Shown piece after piece: positions 28,801 through 39,500 of a DNA stretch of 64,000 nucleotides (within the stretch, counting starts at the first letter, position 1; each line of letters opens with the position of its first letter). The notes under the pieces were generated by a model, which saw nothing but the letters and a program-made list of their open reading frames with translations, was not told the DNA's origin and did not search any database. Origin of the DNA: Phalacrocorax aristotelis (Eukaryota > Chordata > Aves > Suliformes > Phalacrocoracidae); the NCBI RefSeq assembly GCF_949628215.1, contig NC_134276.1, positions 134,664,125 to 134,728,124 of the forward strand. The letters are read 5' to 3'. Position numbers and translations under genes: made by a program.

Positions 28801-31800
28801 TGGTGCTTCAAGGCTTGTTAAAATGCTTGGCACTACAGAAAACCGAGGTCATAGTTGCAGGGCTGTTCCAAAACACTTTATAGTCTAGCAGTTTATATGG
28901 GGTAATTATTTCTTTTCTCCCCTGAATAGCTCATAAAAGATTGTGTTAGCATTGCACAGACAACAGTAAAAAAGTATGAAAAATATATTACTGAGGACAT
29001 TAATTGCTCCTTCTGTTGCTGAAAACTTCAAAACATTTAACCTAAGTATCATTACTTGGAGTCTTATGAAGCAGAAAGGGGATTAAAGATTTCATTTTTG
29101 CACCTACTTCAGAGTCCACCACTGAGATAGTCCTCCCTCCCCTGCAGTGCCCCCTGCAACCTGCACTTTCCTACAGTGAATCATTCCATATCTGTAAAAT
29201 TAAAACTATTAACACTGGAAAAAATCTAAATATTTTTAAAACTCCAAAATACGGGAACCTGAGCCACCGCAGATCAGTGGCAGCCAGACTAGAACTATAT
29301 GCTTTGCCCACACCACCCTAATTGACCAGATTTTAATCTTTAGAAAACCTAACATTCCTGTTTTGACAGGGTATTACGTCACATATTTTCTACAGTGAAA
29401 TATGTTTGTTTCCTTTTCAAACGTACAGTTTTAGTGACCATCTCTCACTTACCTCAAAAATCAGTGTAGTGTTTGGAGGTATCTTCGGGGGGCTCCCAGC
29501 TGAGCCATAGGCATATTCTGGTTTACATGTAATCCGACAGATTTCACCAACCTTCATAGTTGCCACAGCAATGTCCCATGCTTTAATCACCTCACCTATG
29601 CAAGTCAAATTTCAGTCACAATTTCTAGGCATACATGAAAGACATGATCAGCCGTGAAACTGAGCATCACCACTTTTAATATACAAAACCTAAGATGTAG
29701 CAGAAAATACTTAAAGACTTGTGCTTGCTCCAGTTTAAGTACATCAGTTTTAACGCTAATCAAATTATAAAGTTATCTGGAGACCAAAATTTGGCTAAAT
29801 GTCTTCATTCTAGGTGTAGTGATTCTTTTCCTCCCCTTACTTCCTTGCCTACACGAATACAAGTAATCCGAACACAGACACAGGCTGAAGTGCTTGGCAC
29901 AATCTCAAATGCGAGGAAATAACAATAAGCTCTTCAAAGAGGAAGGTCTTGGGGTGAGAGATTGCCTGCTCAGTTTTTGAAAACAATCCAAAACAACAGC
30001 CTTTTCTCTCTGCACTCCAAAGTTGGCAAAGAGCAGCATGAGTGGTAACTAAAAGTTACATGCACTTGTAACAGAAAGGGGGAGGAAAGCAGGAGAAGTG
30101 GTATTCCTTTTAAAGCCCAAAGTAAACAGAAGCTGGAACCTCAAGTAACAAAATCCTATTTCTTACTCAAGCTCTCCTACTTGCTGCTCCTTTCAACTCA
30201 ATCAGGCAGCCTTTCTATTAGTCTTGTATTAATAGGTACACTTCATATCATCTCAAATTTCAGTACACTGTAGAATTCATCTCCCAAATAAAGTGACAGG
30301 TAAGGAACTGCAAAGGAGAAACTCAGACTGAGTAATAAGATTTGCTGGAACAAGGATATTAGAATTTTTGCATTCAAGAAACGTAGGCTTTTGACAAAGC
30401 AGTGCACCTCTGCACTAAGATTCACATTTGGGTTAATTTGGGAACTTAGGGAAAAAGGGAGTACGTTTCATCATGCTGCAGCTGACAGCTGCCCCTGTGC
30501 ACCCTGTCCCAGTATCTGGCCACAATTAAGTACTCCTGATTCTGAGCCTTCTGCCAAAAAAACCCCAAAAAATCAACAAAATGTACATTCTGCCTATTTA
30601 CCTACTCTTTATCATTATGCACCAGGGCAAATTTGCTCCCCTGGAGTGCTTTGTCTGAGGCCCAAGAATTCTTCAGCAGGCCTCATCAAGGGGCTTCACA
30701 GTCTTCTCATTCAGAAAAATCTCAAAGCTATACTGATTAGAATATTCTAAGAGAATAAACCTTAAGATCTGAAAACAAGTTTAAATAGCAACTTTAACCT
30801 GCAAAGGAGCCACACATGCAAGGAAATCCCATCTCAGTTATCACCAAAACTGATCAATACCAGACACAAGGTATTACCTTTCCCCAAGTCAAATGAAAAC
30901 TTGTCTCTCCTGTCCAGACTGGAGTCAAATTTTGTGCCATCAAGAAGCCATCCTGTGTAATGGACGGTCACTTTATCACCTAGCATCGGAGACTCTGTCC
31001 CACTGCCTTCTCTCTTGACAACCTGAGAAAAACAGTTAACAACATCAAAACAATGAAAACAAAGTCTGCCTATTGGACATTAATTCCATTTACTTAAATG
31101 CATGCGTTATCATCTTCAGTAACTAAAAGATTTGCAGGTTTACTACCATTACCTGGAAATGGATTGACTATTCTGCCTACAGATTAGCAGTGTTGCAAAT
31201 GCAGGAACCTCAAGATGGCTCTGCCACGATATGAGAACTTAATTGGCAACAGTTGGCACCAGCTTACAGATCTCGGCATCTACAGTTAAATGTCACTTAC
31301 CTTTCCTCGAAGATTTTAAATGTTCTTGAAATCTAGTCAGGTAAAGCATCAAGCAAGGTTTTGGGGTGGGGTTTTTTGTTTGTTTGTTTTGCTTTATACA
31401 AATACTTCCCTCACCACCACTCTATCATTACCTGAGTCTGGTGTTCTAGGCAAAGCATTTTAACAAGAAAATGAGCTGGTTCTTTCCACACAACATCTAT
31501 TCTAACATGTAATCTAAAATTAGTTGAGTTAAACCAGACAGTTCAACAAAGGTTAACAGAATCAATGCAGGTTAGTTCTAGCAGCCAATGCAGTAACACT
31601 TAGAAATTATTTTACAGGATTAACTTTGTCGCCCCGCAACTCTGACACAGATTGCCAACGCCCCAATTTCACATACAGCTGCAAGTATTTGATTTTCTTT
31701 TCAAGAGGTCCCCAGCCTAGATAGCAAAACCAGTATCAACTAAATCTACACTGTACAAACAGCAAAATCAGCCAATTTCTTTGGTGTTCATTTGAAATGT

Positions 31801-33483
31801 ATATAAAAATAGGGAATAATACTGACATATCTCATAGGGTTAAGGATATGAAGCCTTGCCTGCAACAGGATTCCTAAAGTTAAAATTTGAGTTTTTCCCA
31901 ATACTGATTGAAGCCATCTAGCTCTGAGCCAAAGCTCTGCATTACTTTAGCTGCGTAAAAGGTAACCAGTGGAGGACCCTATTCGCTTGCTTCTGCGGAG
32001 CCGTGGAAAAGATATTGCTCATACAATACAAACATTTGTTCCAGGGCAGTTATAAAGAAGTATGGATTGGTGTTGCCCCTTTAAAGAAAAGCTATAAAAA
32101 TGTCATGCTTCAATACCAATCATGTTTTTCACCAAAGGAAGCAGACCGTTGGAAGCTTCCTTTCCAAATTCCAACTTCTTGCAAAAAAAACAGTCAATCT
32201 CCTACTTTGCCTCCCAACATCCCTGCAACCGACTACAAAACTGAAATGCCAGCACCCTCCACCCAAACCTGAGCTAATGTGGACAGCTTCTGTCAGACTC
32301 TTCACAAGCTGAAAGCAGCTCAATAGAGAGAGGGAAAGGCAGGCAGAGAGAGAGAGAGAGAGAGCGAGAGGGAAAGGCAGGCAGAGAGAGAGAGAGAGAG
32401 AGCGAGAGGGAAAGGCAGGCAGAGAGAGAGAGAGAGAGAGAGGGAAAGGCAGGCAGAGAGAGAGAGAGAGAGAGAGAGGGAAAGGCAGGCAGAGAGAGAG
32501 AGAGAGAGAGAGAGAGGGAAAGGCAGGCAGAGAGAGAGAGAGAGAGAGAGAGGGAAAGGCAGGCAGAGAGAGAGAGAGAGAGAGAGAGAGGGAAAGGCAG
32601 GCAGAGAGAGAGAGAGAGAGAGAGAGAGGGAAAGGCAGGCAGAGAGAGAGAGAGAGAGAGGGAAAGGCAGGCAGAGAGAGAGAGAGAGAGAGAGAGGGAA
32701 AGGCAGGCAGAGAGAGAGAGAGAGAGAGAGGGAAAGGCAGGCAGAGAGAGAGAGAGAGAGAGAGAGAGGGAAAGGCAGGCAGAGAGAGAGAGACAGAGAG
32801 AGAGAGGGAAAGGCAGGCAGAGAGAGAGAGAGAGAGAGAGGGAAAGGCAGGCAGAGAGAGAGAGAGAGAGAGGGAAAGGCAGGCAGAGAGAGAGAGAGAG
32901 AGAGAGAGGGGGAAAGGCAGGCAGAGAGAGAGAGAGAGAGAGGGGGAAAGGCAGGCAGAGAGAGAGAGAGAAGAGAGAGGGAAAGGCAGGCAGAGAGAGA
33001 GAGAGAGAGAGAGAGGGAAAGGCAGGCAGAGAGAGAGAGAGAGAGAGAGAGGGAAAGGCAGGCAGAGAGAGAGAGAGAGAGAGGGAAAGGCAGGCAGAGA
33101 GAGAGAGAGAGAGAGAGAGGGAAAGGCAGGCAGAGAGAGAGAGAGAGAGAGGGAAAGGCAGGCAGAGAGAGAGAGAGAGAGAGAGAGGGAAAGGCAGGCA
33201 GAGAGAGAGAGAGAGAGAGAGAGAGGGAAAGGCAGGCAGAGAGAGAGAGAGAGAGAGAGAGAGGGAAAGGCAGGCAGAGAGAGAGAGAGAGAGAGAGAGG
33301 GAAAGGCAGGCAGAGAGAGAGAGAGAGAGAGAGAGGGAAAGGCAGGCAGAGAGAGAGAGAGAGAGAGAGAGGGAAAGGCAGGCAGAGAGAGAGAGAGAGA
33401 GAGAGAGGGAAAGGCAGGCAGAGAGAGAGAGAGAGAGAGAGAGGGAAAGGCAGGCAGAGAGAGAGAGAGAGAGAGGGAAAGGC

Positions 33484-33526
<43 letters not shown>

Positions 33527-36035
33527 GGGAAAGGCAGGCAGAGAGAGAGAGAGAGGGAGAGGGAAAGGCAGGCAGAGAGAGAAAATACTACCTGTTCAGT
33601 TTCCTAGGGAGAGAATGCTCAGTTGAAAAGCAATGCCTGACCTCTCATGGCACACCATCCCCTTATCATGCACCACCTCAGTGGTACAGCAATTATTAGC
33701 CTCACAGAATTAATCTATTGATCCCCAAGGGAGGCAAGAATTCAAGCAACCACCCTCAAGAGAAAAGGGAAGAGACATGTGAAAATCCTGTGTATCTTGT
33801 AACCAACCTAAGCTACATTGTGCTTAGAGATAACATTTTTTATGTATGTATACACACACACATATATATCTTAAAGTGGATCCAGACTAGGAATTTTAAA
33901 GCAGCCAATCTGCAGTCACTTTGAAATAATAGCTGCATTTAGTAGAAATTTTTAAGATTTTCGAAATGCCACAGTCTTGTAGTATCACACCAAGTTATCC
34001 AACAAGAAAATAATTTCTCATTTTCAGTATCTATACAATATTATTCCTTTGCATTTATTTAATTTTCAAAAGACTCACATTTCACTTTTTTCATATACTC
34101 AATACGGCAACCCTATTTCCCACAAGATTTACATTTCCCTTTCAGATGAAGAAACCCAATTTTTCTGTTCATTCTGTGATTGCAAATATTTTTATTTCTA
34201 AACCTAAATATTCAGACTAGAAATAGCACAAGAACATTCAGCTATACCAGGTGAAAACCTCTAGATAATATTCTGATACAAAGCTAATAAACAGATCAAA
34301 GAAACCTCTCCTACAACCAGTGCAATGATACTAGTACAAAATTGGTGTAGATTTGTTAAGAGTTAGACCCTTGATTTCAACGGGTGTATTCTGCACTCTG
34401 GCAATTGTTAGAAAAATAAAATCCATGCAGGCAGTACTTCATGACCTCTACAATCTTTTGCCTTATCAATTCACAATCACACCTGTTTTGAGGTTTTACA
34501 ACCTCAGTTCTTTTGCCAGTTTTTTCTCCTCCCTTCCTTTAAAAAAAAAAAAATAATCTGCTCCTTCCCCATCATCAAAAGGGGGGTACTGCATGGACTA
34601 GGCAGACACCCACTGCCTTTTACCATGCTCAGGGATCTGCGATGTAGAAGACCCACAGGCAGCTTCCTGGGCAGCCATGCAGCTGAGAATTCTAACTTGG
34701 TACTGTGCTATGTGCAAAAAATACAAACTCTCACCAAAGCATGTTAGCCGGAAACATGCGGAAGTGGTGTATAGAAGCCAACCACACATCTTCTACCTAG
34801 TCCCTGATACCCTTCCTGAACTGGAGACAGCGCCTCTATAACAAACACAAGAATTAAAGCCAGAATTTTGTCTCTGCTGTGGTGCTGCTGTTCTTCTGAA
34901 ACCTGGAGTTCTGAAATTTCACTGCGATTAAAAAAAGCTTCCAGCGATTGTTCAAATTTTTAAGAGACTAAAGAAGTTTCTAGAGATATGGAAATAGGAA
35001 ATTTCTGACAGAGGAAGTTAGTGCAACTCCCTCTCACGATATCAATTCTGCTACCCTTGTCAACTGACTTCCCAGTACAAAGGAAAGGAGCCAACTTACC
35101 AGTTTTCTCCACACAGGGCACAAACTGAGACCGCAGCCAGCCCTACCAGCAACCTCACCTATAGCTTGTTAATAGCTAGTTTAGCTACTGAAGACGAACC
35201 AACGGGCAGCTTTTCCGGCTCCCGCCGCCGGGGAGCATTTACATCAGGCCCACGTGTACTGTGCACCATCTCGGGTTTAGAGACTGCTTGCAAGGAAACG
35301 AGACGGAGCACCTCATTTTCAGCCTTAAACAGAAGCAGACAGCGCAGCACTGCTCTACACCAGATATGAACGTATACGAAACGCACGTGATCTGCCCAGG
35401 CACCATCTTTAATTCCAAGCCCCGAAACACGTGCTGGGGGCGGGGGCGGACCCGGACCCCCCCCAAAACGAGCGGTGCAGGCAGAGCCGCACCCTGCGAG
35501 CCGGGCTGAGAGCGCGGCCCAGCCCTGCGAGCCCCGGGGGGAAGCTCGACCGCAGCGCGATGCGCCGCTCCCCTTCGCAGCTCCCCGTGGCCCCAGCCGG
35601 GGTGTGGGAGCAGGGAGCTGCTGTTCGACCCGCGCTGCCGCCGCCGCGTGGGAGGCCCCGCGGGCAGGCAGCGCGTGCGCGGCAGAGACGGCCTCAAGCC
35701 CTCCCCGCGCGCCACCACTAACGTTTACTCGGGAAGGGAGCGCGAGACTGCCGGGCGGCGGACAGCCCGGTAACGGCCCCATCCCCTCCCCCGCAGGGCA
35801 GGCGGGCGGGGACAGGGCGCTGAGGGAGCGCCCGCCAGCGAGCGAACGAGAGGGACCGGGGCCCCCAGCGCTGGCGCGCGGAGCCCTCCCCACCGGCATC
35901 CGAGTCAACGCGAGGGGGTGGGATGGGGATCGCTCGCCCGCCGCCGGGTACCTTAAGAACGCCCTCATCCCGCTTGGGGGTGATGTCCACCCCCTCCGAG
36001 GGAGCCCCGTCCCCTTTCATCTCCTCCGCCGTCAT
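16828..36035 (-). CDS. FKBP4: FKBP4 (FKBP52), HSP90 co-chaperone immunophilin (10 coding exons, 449 aa)
   Basis: FKBP52 is a peptidyl-prolyl cis-trans isomerase that binds HSP90 and matures steroid receptor complexes. Coding exons: 35952-36035, 30878-31022, 29453-29595, 24884-25004, 24192-24348, 22869-22959, 22442-22525, 21524-21709, 20800-21039, 16828-16926 (1350 nt, phases close). FK1 spans about residues 25-131 and keeps pocket residues Y50, F60, D61, V79, I80, W83 and Y106. The proline-rich loop SPPKIPP (P112, equal to human P119) important for receptor potentiation is present. FK2 spans about 145-247 and the TPR domain about 260-390, with HSP90 clamp residues K275, N317, K347 and R351 in place. 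The acidic tail ends DKSEVDTEA. Bird numbering is human minus 7 through these domains because the N-terminus is shorter. The start MTAEEMK matches human FKBP4, and the ITFG2 neighbour rules out FKBP5. Confidence 0.97.
16927..20799 (-). other. FKBP4 intron 9, carrying an antisense CR1
   Basis: This intron separates the last TPR-coding exon from the short exon encoding the charged tail. It holds one CR1 copy (18,415-18,916) and A-rich stretches near 19,570-19,620. The rest is unique AT-rich sequence in which I see no other feature. Confidence 0.7.
18415..18916 (+). mobile_element. CR1 LINE, 5'-truncated and internally shortened
   Basis: The sequence matches the end of CR1 ORF2 and its 3' UTR in plus orientation, antisense to FKBP4. 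Recognisable pieces are AGCGTGGCCAGCAGG near 18,458, GGTTTAGATGGGATATCAG, CAGGCTGCCCAGGGAA, and the 3' end GGTTGGACTCGATGATCTTA followed by an ATTCTATGA tail. The stretch between the ORF2 end and the GGGGAGGTTTAGA block is shorter than usual, so some sequence was lost. It is truncated and cannot move on its own. Confidence 0.9.
25005..29452 (-). other. FKBP4 intron 3, nothing recognised
   Basis: This 4.4-kb AT-rich intron contains short poly-A runs (for example near 26,215 and 27,558). I recognised no repeat family, conserved exon or RNA gene in it. Confidence 0.6.
32327..33582. repeat. GA-rich minisatellite, about 35 units
   Basis: The core GGGAAAGGCAGGCA alternates with (GA)n blocks of variable length. 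I counted about 35 cores over 1.26 kb, an average period near 36 bp. The plus strand is almost pure purine; the only pyrimidines are the two C bases of each core and a few variants such as AGCGAG and GACAGAG. In the FKBP4 pre-mRNA it reads as a long CU-rich tract. Unit length varies mainly in the GA dinucleotide number, as expected from slippage plus unequal exchange. Confidence 0.97.
33841..33870. repeat. Short TATG/CA/TA microsatellite
   Basis: A run of TATGTATG, then (AC)n and (AT)n, about 30 bp long, lies in FKBP4 intron 1. Confidence 0.8.
34972..35005. promoter_or_regulatory. Intronic heat-shock-element cluster in FKBP4
   Basis: GAA at 34973, TTC at 34978 and GAG at 34983 are spaced by 5 as in a heat-shock element. 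A second GAA-AT-TTC pair follows at 34998-35005. The first element is identical over 15 bases to the one upstream of the start codon. It lies about 1 kb into intron 1. HSF1 binding is inferred from the motif only. Confidence 0.45.
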
Positions 36036-36560
36036 CCTGCCTGCCGCTGCCACCGCTGTGCAGGAAAGGGCCACCTCGCGGGGCCGGGGCCGGCCTCCCG
36101 CCGGGCTGGCAGTAGTGCCTCGCTGCGCCTCCGGCTCCGAGCAGTGGAGGCGGGCGCCGCGCGCCTCCTTCTCCACTGCCTTCGCCGCAGTGCCGGCCCC
36201 CGGCCGTCTGGGAGGAGGGAGGGGAGGGAGGGGAGAGGGAGGGACCGAGAAGTTTCTAGAGAGGCAGCCGGTCTGCCGCAAAGCGCCCGGCCGTGCCAGG
36301 GACCAGGGTGAAAGTGCGCGTCGGCCCTGGGAGTGGAGAGGCTGTTGCCAGCAGGGGCGGGAGGCAGCCGCCTGGCGGCGTTACGTGAGCGGGGGGGCGA
36401 GGAGGAGGACGAAGAGGAAGGAGCAGAGTTTAGTCTCGAAAGGAGGGAGGGCGGGCGCGGTTTTGCAGCGCGGGGCCCACGTCGCGCAGGTGGTGCAGGC
36501 GCACCCGACCTGGTGGCGAAGAGGGGCCGCTGCCCCCTGCCCTGGTATTCCGGGGAGAAG
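35420..36560 (-). promoter_or_regulatory. CpG-island promoter of FKBP4
   Basis: Dense CpG sequence surrounds coding exon 1 and extends about 500 bp upstream, with GGGCGG-type GC boxes and GA/CT-rich runs. A heat-shock element lies inside it. Long frames on both strands (for example 35,159-35,968 and 35,475-36,311) are low-complexity, GC-driven and not supported as genes. Confidence 0.8.
36249..36261. promoter_or_regulatory. Heat-shock element in the FKBP4 promoter
   Basis: GAA-GT-TTC-TA-GAG gives three alternating pentamers: two perfect and one with a single change. It is 214 bp upstream of the ATG. On the gene's strand it reads CTCTAGAAACTTC. FKBP52 is known as a heat-inducible immunophilin (HSP56), so an HSF1 site here is expected. 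Confidence 0.6.
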
Positions 36561-39500
36561 GGTAAAAGTAACCCTCCTGTTATCTCAGTATTGGCAGTCT
36601 TGGAGGCACGTGGGCTTGTTTTCTTCTTATCACCCACTGTGCGGTTGTGGACGACTACAGGAGTGGTTGTAGGAAGCGAGCACGGAAGCATCGTAGCGCA
36701 CAGTGTGACAAGCTCGAGCATCCCTTTGCTTGCTGGGTTCAGGATCCCGTTAGAAACCATGTGCTTGGTTCGTTATCCTGGACTGGGAGAGGTGAAGACA
36801 TGCTTAGGGTACAGTGCAAGCTCTGTAGCTTGCCTGTCTGACTTACTCTAATGAGAGTAAGTGGCACTGTTTTGTGCCTTGACATGCTGCAGGAATATTT
36901 GAGTATGCATCAGTAAAATGAGATGCCCCCTCTGAATATGAAGTGTAGATTTAGGAGACCAGGTTCTGGGCTTACTCAGTGTATGTACAAGCCTCATGGG
37001 CTGTATGCTACTTTTGGCCGAATCAATTGCAATTTCCCACGATGTAAAATCAGGACTTTATCAATCACTTCGGGTATAAATAACTAAAGCAAAGGCTTTA
37101 AACGCCTTCAACCTTCCACCGCAAGCCACTAACGGGCTCCCCGCCTCGGTCCGCGCAGCTTTATGCAGCTTCCTCCCGGCCCTTCTTGAACTTTCCTCTC
37201 CCCGCTCTCCTCCCGCTTTCCCGACGGGCCCTGGGCACTGGGTGGGCGGGCTGCTGTTGCCGCGGCCCTGCCTTCCTGCCTGCCGCAATTGCTCCTCCGC
37301 CCCGTGGGCTCCAAAAAAAGAGCTGGGGCCGCGCAGCCGCGGTCAGGCGGTGTATGGCCTCTGAGCGGGGGCGGGGAGGGTAGTGGGGGTGTGCGTTGTA
37401 CGCCGGCTGCTTCTGCGTCTTCAGCCTCATGTTTAGTTCTTCGGTAACAAAACTAGTCACTGAAGGTAAAAGGAAAAAGGCTCATAGGCTGCTGTTCAGT
37501 GTTTGCAGAGTTGCTTTTCCAAACCGCGTTGCCATTCCAGGGCTTGGGCCCGTGCAGTGCTGAGTTCTTCAGTTCAGAAGGGGTCCCTGGGAAGGCTGCA
37601 GGAGGTTTGGCAGCAGTGTGTCAGATTGCTCTGTGAGCATGGATGTTGCATCTGTCCTGACTGCGTGCAACCTGGAGTTGTTCTGTGCCAGGATAAAGTT
37701 GCAGCTGTGCACAGTGACTGCAGCAGCCTTAGGATGGCTCCACCAATGTCAAAGGAAAGCAAAAGAGCCTAGATAAAGAACGTGTAGTTACTTCAGCAGG
37801 TGGGTGTAAACTGCAAAATCTACAGGTTTCTTCTGAAAAAAGCATGCATTTCAACCCCAAGCAATCATACGCTTTAATGCACTTTCAAACTGAATAAGTG
37901 GGGGCAGGCAGAGAGAGAAAGAAGCAATTGTAGTTTCTGGGTGCATTTTGTCTAGAAGCTTCTAGCTGCTCTCAATCTGCAATTTAACATGGATGAGTAA
38001 TTTGGTTGCAGATTAAATCTGTAGGAGGTACAAAGCTGGTTCTGTGCATACATGTGGACCCTGATGCACTGAGGAACACGGAAGCATCTAAGCTGGTTCT
38101 GGTCTAGCAGATCTTGTTAGGAAAGGCACAGAAAACACACGGGAGATACTTCATCATCTGTGCCCTGGCTAATGAGTCTGTATGGTAATGAATTTTTATT
38201 CTCCAGTCAGCACTAAGAAGTTCTCTTCGCTCCCAATTCATTGGGTCTGACCTCTCATTTTACCTAGATTTTCTAGCAATAAACCAACTATATGTTGGTT
38301 TAAAATAAGTTTTTGCTCGTCATCTGCCTTACGTTTGGCAGTGAAGTTTTTGTTTGGGGCTGGTACTTTTTCAGCTGTATGCTGTATACCTCATAATCCA
38401 GCATTTTAAAATTGCAGTATGTAGAAATAGTGCCAAATTAGCCACAACTGCCAAACATTGCTAGAATGAAGTTTAGAAAAGTGATAAATATTAAAAAGGA
38501 AAGGGGATCGTTTAGTGGGGATCTCTTATAGGTATTATGTATCATGTTTCCAGACGTTCCCCTGTTTTCAGCATAGCAGTGCAAACTCTTACATAAGTAA
38601 TTTAAACCCAGTACTGCAAGCTGTGTTCCTTAGTAACTTTTCAAAGACTGCTTAGATATTAAGGGCTTCTTGTAGGGTGCAACAGACAGAACTTGAAAGC
38701 GGGCTGTATGTGGAGGGCATTATGGAAAAGGGAGCAGAGATAATAGAAAAAAGGCAGTATTTTAGGTGATGTTGATGCTATAGTGCTTTCACTAGGGTAT
38801 GCATGTGTGGAAGACAGGTCAGAAGAAATCTCCTGTGTTTTTAAGCCTCTTTTAAGGCATGTTTATAGTCCTGAATTATTGGAAAGGAGCCTTAAAATCA
38901 TGTCAGGCTGGTTTTCAGAAGATACACAGTAGAGACAATTTTGAAACTAACAACAGTAACTAAATATGGTGGGGAGAATACAAAGGAAAGATTTCAGAAC
39001 TTGATGGGTACACTTAGGTGAGGTGAAAATGAAAATTTTGCCAATAGCTTTCAGGCAGAGTGAAAGGCAAGTGAGATGATTGCCTAAAATAGCAGAGAAT
39101 AGCCTGGGCAGTAAAATGTCCTGAAAAACAACTAATTGCAGCAAGAGTCTGGAACAGCCTCCCACGACATGAAGTCTGTCTAAAACTGGTCTGCAACATG
39201 CTAGATTTATGAATTGGTTTATATAAAGGCTTGCTAGAGATAACTAGGTTTGGACATAAACGTTAAAGATGATGTAGGGCAACACCGCTCAGCTGTAGCT
39301 TTATTGACAGGTTGTGCACAGGGAAGGGACTCAGGGAGGCTTAGCCCATTAACAAGGAAGGACCTTTGGGGTGCTGTCAAAGGGTCAACTTCCCAGGTAT
39401 GTGATGGCTCAAGTCACTGCACTGTGTAAGTTGACCCAAGCCCCACCATGACAGGCTGTTGCCTGGAGGTTCACTTCCCGAGTTGTGTGGATCAAGCTGG

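Larger units (their letters stand above)
31023..35951 (-). other. FKBP4 intron 1
   Basis: This first intron holds the large GA/CT-rich minisatellite (32,327-33,582), a short CA/TA microsatellite (33,841-33,870), and a heat-shock-element cluster at 34,972-35,005. Its 5' part lies in the CpG island. No other gene is evident. Confidence 0.75.

Noticed and set aside
32327-33582. CRISPR-like array
   Set aside because: The 35 units have no unique spacers; the material between cores is simple (GA)n. It is a minisatellite in a vertebrate intron.
35159-36760. Long open frames (159-278 aa) on both strands around FKBP4 exon 1
   Set aside because: They lie in the CpG island, are rich in Pro, Arg, Gly and Ala, overlap each other in several frames and show no domain. 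High GC explains the lack of stops. Only the 28-codon FKBP4 exon is real.
37503-37772. 89-aa Cys-rich plus-strand frame
   Set aside because: No splice context, no recognisable domain, and no second exon. It is best treated as chance.
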